The notes below the pieces were generated by a model. It did not search any database, was not told where the DNA came from, and was given only the letters and a program-made list of their open reading frames with translations. This document shows, one piece after another, positions 1-8,223 of a DNA stretch of 8,496 nucleotides; the first letter of the stretch is position 1; every line of letters starts with the position of its first letter. The position numbers were made by a program, and so were the translations under genes. The stretch comes from Comamonadaceae bacterium (lineage in GTDB: Bacteria > Pseudomonadota > Gammaproteobacteria > Burkholderiales > Burkholderiaceae_C): assembly GCA_947460065.1 (NCBI GenBank), contig CANHGF010000081.1:1-8496 (forward strand). Direction: 5' to 3'.

Positions 1-1
1 A

Positions 2-937
2 AATCTGAGCGTGCAGGACATGCCCGACCTCCAGCCCGGCCCGGGCGAGGTGGTGGTGCGTGTGCGTGCCGCCGGTGTGAATTTCCCTGACGCACTGATT
101 GTTCAAAACCTCTACCAGTTCAAGCCCACCCCGCCGTTTTCACCCGGCGGCGAGACCGCTGGCGAGGTGATGGCCGTCGGTGAAGGCGTGCAGCGGGTCA
201 AGGTCGGCGACAAGGTGATTGCGCTGACCATCTGGGGCGGCTTTGCCGAGCAGGTGCTGGCCAAGCAGGATCAGGTCATTCCCATGCCCGAAGGTCTTTC
301 GTTTGAGGTGGCGGGCTCGCTTTTGCTGACCTACGGCACCTGCCTGCATGGGCTGCGCGACCGCGCAGCACTCCAGCCTGGCCAGACGGTGCTGGTGCTG
401 GGCGCCGCGGGCGGTATCGGTATTGCCACCATCGAATTGGCCAAGGCCCTGGGCGCGCGGGTGATCGCGGCGGCTTCCAGCGCTGAAAAATTAGCCACCT
501 GCCGCGCAAAAGGTGCCGACGAAGTCATCAACTACCGTGAGCAGAATTTGCGTGACGAGGTCAAACGTTTGACCGGTGGCCAGGGGGTTGACGTCGTCAT
601 GGACCCGGTTGGCGGCGACTATGCCGAGCAGGCCCTGCGCTCCATGGCATGGCGCGGCCGCTATCTGGTGGTCGGTTTCACCGACGGTCAGATACCGCGC
701 CTGCCACTCAACCTGGTGCTGCTCAAGGGCTGCGCCATCGTCGGCGTGTTCTGGGGTGACTTCATCCGGCGCGAGCCCAAGGCAGCGCAGGTCGATCTGC
801 GCGATCTGATGCAGATGCTCGAGCAGGGCAAGATCAAGCCGCTGATCTCGGGCCGCTACAGCCTGGAGCAGGCGCCACAGGCTATTTTGGAGCTGTCGCA
901 GCGGCGGGCCCAGGGCAAGCTGATCGTGCTGCCCTGA
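2..937 (+). CDS. NADPH:quinone oxidoreductase-type MDR protein, 5'-partial
   Basis: Zinc-independent medium-chain dehydrogenase/reductase of the quinone oxidoreductase (QOR) family, which transfers hydride from NADPH to quinones or activated enones in the cytoplasm. The frame is open to the left edge and 311 residues are visible. Family members are usually about 320-330 aa, so some 10-20 N-terminal residues lie outside the window; an internal GTG at 11 is unlikely to be the true start. The GroES-like domain has the family block PGPGEVVVRVRAAGVNFPD near residues 12-30. The Rossmann domain has the dinucleotide loop GAAGGIG near residues 134-140, followed by a GA-rich strand and the GADEVINY block near 171-178. 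No structural zinc cysteine cluster is visible. It is the first gene of the visible run and ends 35 bases before the SDR gene. In this setting it may reduce an enoyl-CoA or similar intermediate, but the substrate is inferred. The family call is firm. Confidence 0.9.
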   Translation, partial: NLSVQDMPDLQPGPGEVVVRVRAAGVNFPDALIVQNLYQFKPTPPFSPGGETAGEVMAVGEGVQRVKVGDKVIALTIWGGFAEQVLAKQDQVIPMPEGLSFEVAGSLLLTYGTCLHGLRDRAALQPGQTVLVLGAAGGIGIATIELAKALGARVIAAASSAEKLATCRAKGADEVINYREQNLRDEVKRLTGGQGVDVVMDPVGGDYAEQALRSMAWRGRYLVVGFTDGQIPRLPLNLVLLKGCAIVGVFWGDFIRREPKAAQVDLRDLMQMLEQGKIKPLISGRYSLEQAPQAILELSQRRAQGKLIVLP

Positions 938-972
938 GCGCAGCGCTGTGTTTTTCAAGAGAGCGATGAACC

Positions 973-1791
973 ATGACTGAACGCGTGACCCTGATCACCG
1001 GCGGCTCCAGCGGCGTGGGCCAGGCGGTGGCCTTGCAACTGGCGCGCCGGGGCCAATCGGTGCTCATCAATTTCAGCCGCAATCGCCAGCCGGCCCAAGA
1101 GGTGGTGGCCGCCTGCCAGGCCGCCGGGGGCCAGGCGATGGCGGTGCAAGGCGATGTGGCCTCCGATGCGAGCTGCCGCGAGATTGTGGCCGCCGCGATG
1201 GAGCGCTTTGGCCGCATTGATGGTCTGGTCAACAGTGCTGGCACCACCCAGTTCGTGCCCATGCACGATCTCGACGGTGTGCAGGCCGAGGATTTTTTGC
1301 GCGTCTACGGCGTCAACGCGGTCGGCCCTTTTCAGATGGCGCGTGCGGCTGCGCCGCACATGACTCAAGGCGGGGCGATCGTCAACGTATCCTCCATCGC
1401 CGGCCAGACCGGCAGCGGCTCGTCCTTCCCCTACGTGATGTCCAAGTCCGCCCTCAACATCATGACCGTCGGCCTGGCCCGCAATCTCGCGCCCAAGCTG
1501 CGGGTCAACGCGGTCTTGCCCGGCATGATTGAAGGGCGCTGGATGCGCGACGGCCTGGGCCAGGAGGGCTACGAACGGGTCAAGGCCCAGTATTCAGCCA
1601 CCGCGCTGCTTGGCCGCATCAGCACGCCCGAGCAGATCGCCAGCGCAGTGCTCTGGTTGCTCGAGCCCGACTGCATGGTCACCGGCCAGCAGATCGTGGT
1701 TGACGGCGGCTTCATGCTCGGCAAGCCGCCTTCGGCGGCAGGCGCGACCCCTGCGGCATCCGCCGCGGCACCAGCTTCGGGCTCTGCATGA
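973..1791 (+). CDS. SDR family NAD(P)-dependent oxidoreductase
   Basis: Classical short-chain dehydrogenase/reductase (272 aa), a cytoplasmic NAD(P)-dependent alcohol/ketone oxidoreductase. The cofactor motif TGGSSGVG is at residues 9-16, NSAG at 87-90 and the structural Asn at 115. The catalytic Ser is at 140/141 (NVSSIAG), and the Y-x3-K pair is Tyr154/Lys158 (YVMSK). The C-terminal block VDGGF is at 243-247. The ATG at 973 is preceded by a purine-rich AAGAGAG at 957-963, about 9 bases upstream, and the cofactor strand follows directly, which supports this start. The fold normally ends soon after VDGG, but here a further 22 residues rich in Ala, Pro and Ser follow. The stop overlaps the next start (ATGA), so translation with the kinase is probably coupled. 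It may interconvert a hydroxy- and an oxo-acyl-CoA; FabG-like or 3-hydroxyacyl-CoA dehydrogenase roles are alternatives. The substrate cannot be read from sequence. Confidence 0.93.
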   Translation: MTERVTLITGGSSGVGQAVALQLARRGQSVLINFSRNRQPAQEVVAACQAAGGQAMAVQGDVASDASCREIVAAAMERFGRIDGLVNSAGTTQFVPMHDLDGVQAEDFLRVYGVNAVGPFQMARAAAPHMTQGGAIVNVSSIAGQTGSGSSFPYVMSKSALNIMTVGLARNLAPKLRVNAVLPGMIEGRWMRDGLGQEGYERVKAQYSATALLGRISTPEQIASAVLWLLEPDCMVTGQQIVVDGGFMLGKPPSAAGATPAASAAAPASGSA

Positions 1792-2837
1792 GCACAGCCG
1801 CAGTGGCGGGCGCGGCGGCCTGGGGTTTCGAGCCGTCCCGCCTGGAGCGGTTTTTGCACGAGCGACTGCCGGGCCTGCAGGGGGCGATGCAGATCGAGCC
1901 CATAGGCGGCGGCCAGTCCAACCCCACTTTCTTTGTTTCCTTCGCCAACCGGCGTCTGGTCTTGCGCAAAAAGCCCACCGGCCCGGTGTTGCCTTCGGCG
2001 CATGCGGTCGACCGCGAGTTTCGGGTGATGCAGGCCCTGGGCCGCAGCGCGCTGCCGGTGCCGCCCATGGTGCTGCTGCATCAAGAGCCCGATGTGCTGG
2101 GCACTGACTTTTATTTGATGGAGCGGGTTGAGGGCCGGGTGTTCAACCGCAATGACCTGCCGGGGCTGGCCCCGGCCGAGCGACGCGCCATCTATCTGGC
2201 CATGGCCGAAACCCTGGCGGTGCTGCATGGCTTGGACCATGAGGCCCTGGGCCTGGGGCAGTTTGGCAAGCCAGGCGATTATTTTGTGCGCCAGCTCGGT
2301 CGCTGGAGTCAGCAGTGGGCGCTGTCCAAGACCCGCGAGAACCCGGGCATCGACCAATTGCTGGTCTGGCTCAGTGCGCACCTGCCCGAGGACCAGGAAA
2401 CCCGCCTGACCCATGGCGACTTCAAGCTCAACAACTTGATGTTTCACCCCACAGAGCCGCGGGTGGTGGCAGTGCTCGATTGGGAGCTGTCTACCCTGGG
2501 CCATCCGCTGGCCGATGTGGCTTTCAACACCACCTGCTGGCGCACCCTGCCCGAGGAATACGGCGGCATCGCCGGGCTGGACCTGCAGGCCCTGGGCATC
2601 CCCAGCGAGAACGAGTACCTGGAACACTATTACCGCTGCTCCGGCCGCAGCCAGCGGGCTCAGCCCTTTCACTGGGCCTTTGCCTTCATGCGCTGGGCGG
2701 TGATTTTTGAAGGCATCGCCGCGCGCGCTGCCGCTGGCAACGCGGTCAGCAGCAACGCGGCCGAGGTCGGCCGGCTGGGCCCGGCCCTGGCGCGCCGCGG
2801 CCTGCAGGCCATAGGTCTGGATGCTAAGCTGAGCTGA
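1788..2837 (+). CDS. APH-fold phosphotransferase (ACAD10/11- or LvaA-like kinase)
   Basis: A 349-aa aminoglycoside-phosphotransferase-fold kinase. A nucleotide loop GGGQSNPTF lies at residues 40-48, candidate ATP-binding lysines at 61-62 (LRKKP) and a paired Glu at 77. The catalytic loop HGDFKLNN is at 209-216 (Asp211, Asn216), and a metal-binding DWE at 231-233 replaces the usual DxD-type motif. Proteins with this pattern, including the kinase domains of ACAD10/11 and Pseudomonas LvaA, phosphorylate 4-hydroxyacyl-CoAs so that an acyl-CoA dehydrogenase-like partner can remove the phosphate. No acyl-CoA dehydrogenase gene is seen in this window. The start overlaps the SDR stop by four bases (ATGA). 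The gene sits between redox and crotonase genes, which favours an acyl-CoA substrate over antibiotic resistance. The fold and family are well supported; the 4-hydroxyacyl-CoA substrate is inference. Confidence 0.9.
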   Translation: MSTAAVAGAAAWGFEPSRLERFLHERLPGLQGAMQIEPIGGGQSNPTFFVSFANRRLVLRKKPTGPVLPSAHAVDREFRVMQALGRSALPVPPMVLLHQEPDVLGTDFYLMERVEGRVFNRNDLPGLAPAERRAIYLAMAETLAVLHGLDHEALGLGQFGKPGDYFVRQLGRWSQQWALSKTRENPGIDQLLVWLSAHLPEDQETRLTHGDFKLNNLMFHPTEPRVVAVLDWELSTLGHPLADVAFNTTCWRTLPEEYGGIAGLDLQALGIPSENEYLEHYYRCSGRSQRAQPFHWAFAFMRWAVIFEGIAARAAAGNAVSSNAAEVGRLGPALARRGLQAIGLDAKLS

Positions 2838-2867
2838 TCTATAACCCGCCCACACTGGAGACGATTC

Positions 2868-3668
2868 ATGATTCCTACTGCACCCGCCGCCAGCGACGCG
2901 CCGGTCTTGTTTTGGCGTGAGGCCGGCGTGGCCCACATTCGCTTCAACCGTCCGTCTGCGCTCAATGCCATCGACGTGGCCCTGGGGCAGGCCTTTCATG
3001 CCGCCTGCCGTGAACTGGCCCAGGATGAGAGCGTGCGGGTGGTAGTGCTCAGCGGTGCCGGCCGCGCCTTCATGGCCGGCGGAGATCTCGCCTCAATGCA
3101 AGCCGACCCGGTGGGCGGCAGCGCCGCCCTGATCGCGCAGATGCATCCGGCCATCGAGATCCTGGCCGCCCTGCGCGCGCCGGTGATTGCCTCGGTGCAT
3201 GGCGCAGTCGCCGGTGGCGGACTGGGCCTGGCCCTGGCTTGTGACCTCATCATCGCCGCCCAGGGTACCCGCTTCAACCTGGCCTATCCGCGCATCGGCA
3301 CCAGCTCCGACTGCAGCACCTCCTGGGGTCTGGTGCGCTGGGTCGGGCTGCGCAAGGCGCTGGAAATCGCCTTGCTCAACGACACCATCGACGCCGATGA
3401 GGCGCTGCGCATCCACCTGATCAACCGGGTGGTGCCGGCCGAAGAGCTGGCCGCGCAGACCGCGGCGATCGCCGCCCGGATCGAGCAGTCGGCTCCGATT
3501 GCGCTGGGCAACCTCAAGAAGCTGATGCGCCAGTCCGACCACAACGACCTGCACAGCCAGCTTGAGCTCGAGGCACAACTCTTCCGCGAATGCGCGGGTA
3601 CCGCCGACTTCGCCGAAGGGCTGGCCTCCTTCCTGGGCAAGCGCGAAGCCCGTTTTGAAGGCCGCTGA
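2868..3668 (+). CDS. Enoyl-CoA hydratase/isomerase family protein (isomerase-like crotonase)
   Basis: Crotonase-fold acyl-CoA enzyme of 266 aa, the usual length for the family. The first oxyanion-hole segment is AGGDL at residues 70-74 and the second is GGGLG at 116-120, followed by ALACDLIIAA. Ungapped alignment by eye with rat mitochondrial hydratase puts Gly120 at catalytic Glu144 and Tyr140 at Glu164, so both classical hydratase acids are missing. Asp148 (SSDCSTSW) falls where PaaG-type isomerases carry their single catalytic Asp (IPDCGG). This favours double-bond isomerisation over hydration. GGAG at 2857-2860 lies 7 bases before the ATG and supports the start. The gap to the kinase gene is 30 bases. 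Membership of the family is certain; the reaction is inferred from residue substitutions and has no experimental support here. Confidence 0.92.
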   Translation: MIPTAPAASDAPVLFWREAGVAHIRFNRPSALNAIDVALGQAFHAACRELAQDESVRVVVLSGAGRAFMAGGDLASMQADPVGGSAALIAQMHPAIEILAALRAPVIASVHGAVAGGGLGLALACDLIIAAQGTRFNLAYPRIGTSSDCSTSWGLVRWVGLRKALEIALLNDTIDADEALRIHLINRVVPAEELAAQTAAIAARIEQSAPIALGNLKKLMRQSDHNDLHSQLELEAQLFRECAGTADFAEGLASFLGKREARFEGR

Positions 3669-3710
3669 AGGCCAAATGGGTCCCCGCGCTCGCCCCGCCT
3701 GATTTGTACA

Positions 3711-3715
3711 AGGAG
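3711..3715 (+). promoter_or_regulatory. Shine-Dalgarno site that fixes the second crotonase start
   Basis: AGGAG, inside the longer AAGGAGAG, lies 6 bases before the ATG at 3722. It favours that start over an in-frame TTG at 3704, which would lie upstream of the ribosome-binding site, and over an ATG at 3718, which is in another frame and too close to the site. Confidence 0.8.
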
Positions 3716-3721
3716 AGATGC

Positions 3722-4528
3722 ATGTCCGAATCCTGTTTGAGCCTGCAGCGCCCGCAAGAGGGCCTGGTGGTGCTGCAACTGCAGCGCGCCGCGCGCATGA
3801 ACGCCATGGACGTGCCCTCGATGCGCGAGCTCAAAGCCACGCTCGATGCGCTGGCGGCCGACCGCAGCGTGCGGGTGCTGGTGTTCACCGGCGAGGGCCG
3901 TGGTTTTTGCGCCGGCCTGGACCTCAAGTCGGTGCTCGATGCGCAAGGCCGCTACGGCCTGGACGCGACCGCCTCCTATGAGCTGCAGATGGTGTTCGAC
4001 AGCGTGATGCGCCGCCTGCGCAGCATGGACGCGGCCGTCATTGCTGCGGTCAATGGCGTGGCCGTTGGCGCCGGCTTTGGCCTGTCGCTGTGTGCCGACA
4101 TCCGCTTTGCCAGTCGCTCGGCCAGCTTCCATGTGGGCGCGGTCAAGGTCGGCCTGTCAGCTGGCGAGTGCGGCATCAGCTACCACCTGCCGCGCTTGAT
4201 CGGCGCCGGCCGTGCCTTCGAGCTCATGCTCACCGGCCGGCCCATCGACGCCCAGGAGGCCGAACGCATCGGCCTGGTGGCCGGCCTTACCGAGCCCGAT
4301 GAACTGCTGCCCCGCGCGCTTGAATGCGCCCGCCAGATCCTGGCCAACAGCCCCTACAGCACGCTGCACACCAAGCGGGTCATGTGGAACAACCTGGACG
4401 CGCCGGGGCTGGAAGCCGCGCTCGATCTGGAAAACCATGTGCAGGTGTTGGCCCTGATGACCGAAGACTTCGGTGAAGCGGCCCTGGCCTTCAGCCAGAA
4501 GCGAGCGCCGCAGTGGCGCGGACGCTGA
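3722..4528 (+). CDS. Enoyl-CoA hydratase/isomerase family protein (second crotonase, EchA12-like)
   Basis: Crotonase-fold enzyme of 268 aa, reading MSESCLSLQR from the ATG at 3722. That start is chosen because a strong Shine-Dalgarno site is correctly placed before it. The oxyanion-hole segments are FCAGLDLKS at residues 62-70 and VGAGFG at 115-120. Aligned by eye with rat hydratase, Gly120 replaces Glu144 and Ala140 replaces Glu164. An acidic residue, Glu149, sits in GLSAGECGISYHLPRLIG (144-161), a block resembling mycobacterial EchA12-type proteins. It is only distantly similar to the neighbouring crotonase, so the pair do not look like a recent duplication. It is the last gene of the operon, 53 bases after the previous stop, and it converges on rep. 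It may act as an isomerase, lyase or non-standard hydratase on a CoA thioester; the family is clear, the reaction is not. Confidence 0.92.
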   Translation: MSESCLSLQRPQEGLVVLQLQRAARMNAMDVPSMRELKATLDALAADRSVRVLVFTGEGRGFCAGLDLKSVLDAQGRYGLDATASYELQMVFDSVMRRLRSMDAAVIAAVNGVAVGAGFGLSLCADIRFASRSASFHVGAVKVGLSAGECGISYHLPRLIGAGRAFELMLTGRPIDAQEAERIGLVAGLTEPDELLPRALECARQILANSPYSTLHTKRVMWNNLDAPGLEAALDLENHVQVLALMTEDFGEAALAFSQKRAPQWRGR

Positions 4529-4550
4529 GCCAAGGGCCGTTTTGACCTTG

Positions 4551-4602
4551 TGGTAGCGCCGCCTCGGCGCGATGCGGCCTCTGATCGGGCACAGGCGCAG
4601 CG
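4551..4602 (+). repeat. REP-like palindromic element, copy 1
   Basis: Short GC-rich palindrome GCGCCG-CCT-CGGCGC (4556-4570), preceded by GTAG and followed by GATGCGGC. The 17-base core at 4562-4578 is identical to 6788-6804, and weaker similarity continues into TGATCG and GCGCAGC. The layout (GTAG, hairpin, GCGATG, CGG) resembles REP elements of Pseudomonas and related genera, which are moved by RAYT transposases. No RAYT gene is in the window. The element fills the gap between the convergent second crotonase and rep and could affect transcript ends, but no T-run follows it, so it is not a canonical intrinsic terminator. Confidence 0.6.
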
Positions 4603-4603
4603 T

Positions 4604-6691
<2,088 letters not shown>

Positions 6692-6772
6692 GGATGATTT
6701 CAAAGGGGCGCCCAGCGGCAGCGCGCGGCAAAGCCGCAGATCATAGCCACCTGCGCGTGGGTCGGGGTTTAG

Positions 6773-6822
6773 GTGTAGGAGCGCCGCCCTCGGCGCGATG
6801 CGGCGCTTGATCGTGCGCAGCC
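6773..6822 (+). repeat. REP-like palindromic element, copy 2
   Basis: Palindrome GCGCCG-CCCT-CGGCGC (6781-6796), preceded by GTAGGA and followed by GATGCGGC. The core 6788-6804 is identical to the copy downstream of rep, in the same orientation, with a 4-base instead of 3-base loop. Similarity continues through TGATCG and GCGCAGC with small indels. The head GTAGGAGC is typical of REP elements in gammaproteobacteria. It lies about 80 bases upstream of the rep start, so the two copies flank that gene. Confidence 0.6.
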
Positions 6823-6843
6823 TTATTCAGGGCGTATTCGAGC

Positions 6844-6938
6844 AGGGCGTGCGGGTGGGCGCTGCGCCGCTCGTGTCCTGCGTCGGCTGGCGCCTCCTCC
6901 CCCTTTACCTCGCTTCGCAGCGCCCACCCGCACGCCCT
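6844..6938 (-). repeat. Stem-loop element A: perfect 23-bp inverted repeat with conserved loop motif
   Basis: Arms 6844-6866 and 6916-6938 are perfect reverse complements over 23 bases, around a 49-base loop. The left arm begins AGGGCGTGCGGG. Read on the - strand, the loop contains GGAGGAG (6900-6894), then GCGCCAGCCGACGC (6893-6880), then GGACA (6878-6874). The same three blocks recur in the same order in element B, whose stem sequence is unrelated. That makes a structured RNA or folded ssDNA element likelier than a chance palindrome. On the - strand it precedes rep. I cannot assign it to a named family. Confidence 0.8.
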
Positions 6939-6956
6939 TGGGTGATGCAAGCACCG

Positions 6957-6969
6957 TGACCTTCGGTCA
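6957..6969. repeat. Short hairpin TGACC-TTC-GGTCA
   Basis: A perfect 5-bp stem with a 3-base loop between elements A and B. It has no T-run after it in either direction, so it is not an intrinsic terminator. It could be an operator half-site pair or simply chance. Confidence 0.3.
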
Positions 6970-7036
6970 GAGGCTTCAAGCCCGCTATCGATTTTTGTCC
7001 TTAGCCGCAACGGACAGCCCTCGCAGCGTTAAACCA

Positions 7037-7135
7037 CGGCCGGTGCATCGGGCCTGGCGCAGCGGCATGAAGGAGGAGCCGAGGCGCTAGCCGAGGCGGG
7101 GGACAGCCGCGGAGGCAGGCCCGATGCGACGGCCG
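7037..7135 (+). repeat. Stem-loop element B: 20-bp near-perfect inverted repeat with the same loop motif
   Basis: Arms 7037-7056 (CGGCCGGTGCATCGGGCCTG) and 7116-7135 (CAGGCCCGATGCGACGGCCG) pair at 18 of 20 positions around a 59-base loop. As + strand RNA, one of the two non-Watson-Crick pairs becomes a U-G wobble (7044/7128) and only G7043-A7129 is a true mismatch, so the + strand folds better. The loop carries GGAGGAG (7072-7078), GCGCTAGCCGAGGC (7084-7097) and GGACA (7101-7105), matching element A. A further inner stem, GCGGC (7062-7066) with GCCGC (7106-7110), encloses these blocks. AGCCGAGGCG occurs twice in tandem (7077-7086 and 7089-7098). It lies upstream of the AEC gene in sense orientation. 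Confidence 0.75.
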
Positions 7136-7247
7136 CTCCCGGCGCGTTTGACGAGTAGCGCTTGCGTGCGCCGTCAGTGACGCACCCCTGGTGCCAGAAC
7201 TTCTGAGCCTAACCCCCGGCTTGCCTGCTCACCGACAATCTGCGCCC

Positions 7248-8216
7248 GTGACCCCCATCCTGCTGCAAACCTTTCCTTTTTTCGCGCTGGTGCTGTGCGG
7301 CTACCTGGCGGCGCGGCGGGCGGTCTTGCCGCTGTCGGCCATACCCGGGCTCAACACCTTCGTGTTGTACTTTGCGCTGCCGTGCATGCTGTTTCGTTTT
7401 GGCTCGGACACGCCGCTGGCGCAATTGCTGGATGGGCGGCTGGCCCTGTTGTATCTGCTGTGCGCTTTGATCATCGTAGCGCTTGCGCTCTTGCTGGCCC
7501 GCCGACGTGGCCTTGGCTGGAACGATGCGGCCTTCGGCGCTTTGGTGGCCGCTTTTCCCAATACCGGCTTCATGGGCGTGCCCTTGCTGGTGGCCTTTGT
7601 GGGGCCGCAGGCGGCGGGGCCAGCCATCGTGACCTTGGCCGTCGATCTGGTGCTGGTCACCTCGCTGTGCATCGCGCTGTCGCGCCTGGACGGGGCTGAT
7701 CGCCATGGCGCAGGCCGCGCGGCCCTGCAGGCGCTGCGCGGTGTGGCCGCCAATCCGCTGCCCTGGGCGGTGCTGCTGGGCGCGCTGGCCTCGGCCCTGG
7801 GCTGGCAGCCGGTGGCGCCTTTGCTCAAGACCATCACATTGCTGGCCGATGCCGCCTCGCCGGTGGCCCTGTTCACCATGGGTGCGGTGCTGGCCCGTTC
7901 GCAACTGGCCAGTGGCGTCAGTGGCGCGGGTGCCGGGGTGGCCTGGCGCGAAGAGGTGGGCGTGGTGCTGCTCAAGCTCTTGGTGCATCCGCTGCTGGTG
8001 GCCTCTGCGGGCGCCCTGCTGATGGCCGCCGGCTGGGGCCTGAGCGCGCAGGCGGTGACGGTGGCCACCTTGGTGGCCGCGCTTCCCAGCGCCAGCAATG
8101 TGGCGCTGCTGGCCGAGCGCTTTGGCGCCAACACCGGGCGCATTGCCCGCATCATCCTGTGGTCGACTGCGCTGGCGTTTCTGAGTTTTTCAGCAGCGCT
8201 GCGCTGGCTCTTGTGA
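7248..8216 (+). CDS. AEC family transporter (auxin efflux carrier-type permease)
   Basis: Inner-membrane permease of 322 aa, about the usual AEC length, with hydrophobic segments throughout. Examples from the GTG start are residues 4-20, 34-50, 65-84, 95-118, 126-144, 171-185, 237-262 and 267-281, with a last helix near 302-320. Family marks are FPNTGFMGVPL at 103-113 and the late LPSASNVALLAERFG at 279-293. Bacterial AEC members export or import malonate, other organic acids or unknown anions; the substrate cannot be predicted here. The GTG at 7248 places the first helix right after the start, as is usual. A GTG at 7191 in the same frame would add 19 polar, unconserved residues. Neither has a clear Shine-Dalgarno site. 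The gene converges on priA with a 7-base gap and no visible terminator. Confidence 0.88.
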   Translation: MTPILLQTFPFFALVLCGYLAARRAVLPLSAIPGLNTFVLYFALPCMLFRFGSDTPLAQLLDGRLALLYLLCALIIVALALLLARRRGLGWNDAAFGALVAAFPNTGFMGVPLLVAFVGPQAAGPAIVTLAVDLVLVTSLCIALSRLDGADRHGAGRAALQALRGVAANPLPWAVLLGALASALGWQPVAPLLKTITLLADAASPVALFTMGAVLARSQLASGVSGAGAGVAWREEVGVVLLKLLVHPLLVASAGALLMAAGWGLSAQAVTVATLVAALPSASNVALLAERFGANTGRIARIILWSTALAFLSFSAALRWLL

Positions 8217-8223
8217 GCCGGCC

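Larger units (their letters stand above)
6692..7247. other. Gene-free, repeat-rich interval between divergent rep and AEC genes
   Basis: About 550 bases with no convincing gene. It holds, in order, a REP-like palindrome, stem-loop element A, a short hairpin, the only AT-richer patch (about 6975-6995, around CTATCGATTTTTGTCC) and stem-loop element B. A small palindrome (7172-7182) lies just before the AEC gene. The promoters of both flanking genes should lie here, but I could not identify a convincing sigma70 -35/-10 pair on either strand. An 89-codon frame on the - strand (6741-7010) merely reads through the REP-like copy and element A. Confidence 0.7.

Noticed and set aside
1569..2999. 476-codon open frame on the - strand
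   Set aside because: It spans the antisense of the SDR, kinase and first crotonase genes, which all have clear family motifs on the + strand; it resembles no protein I recognise.
3718..3981. Alternative start ATG at 3718 overlapping the crotonase gene
   Set aside because: It is in a different frame, is only two bases from the Shine-Dalgarno core, and its product lacks any crotonase motif.
4532..4552. CAAGG...CCTTG hairpin after the second crotonase as a terminator
   Set aside because: The stem is only five pairs, the loop is ten bases and no T-run follows, so it does not meet the pattern of an intrinsic terminator.
6741..7010. 89-codon open frame on the - strand in the intergenic interval
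   Set aside because: It runs straight through the REP-like copy and all of element A, has a composition explained by those repeats, and shows no recognisable protein motif or ribosome-binding site.
7028..7034. GTTAAAC matching an integron attC core (GTTRRRY)
   Set aside because: No matching RYYYAAC partner lies at a suitable distance in the correct orientation, and a single 7-base degenerate match is expected by chance.
7148..7176. TTGACG as a possible -35 box before the AEC gene
   Set aside because: No acceptable -10 hexamer occurs 16-18 bases downstream; the sequence there is CGTCAGTGA.
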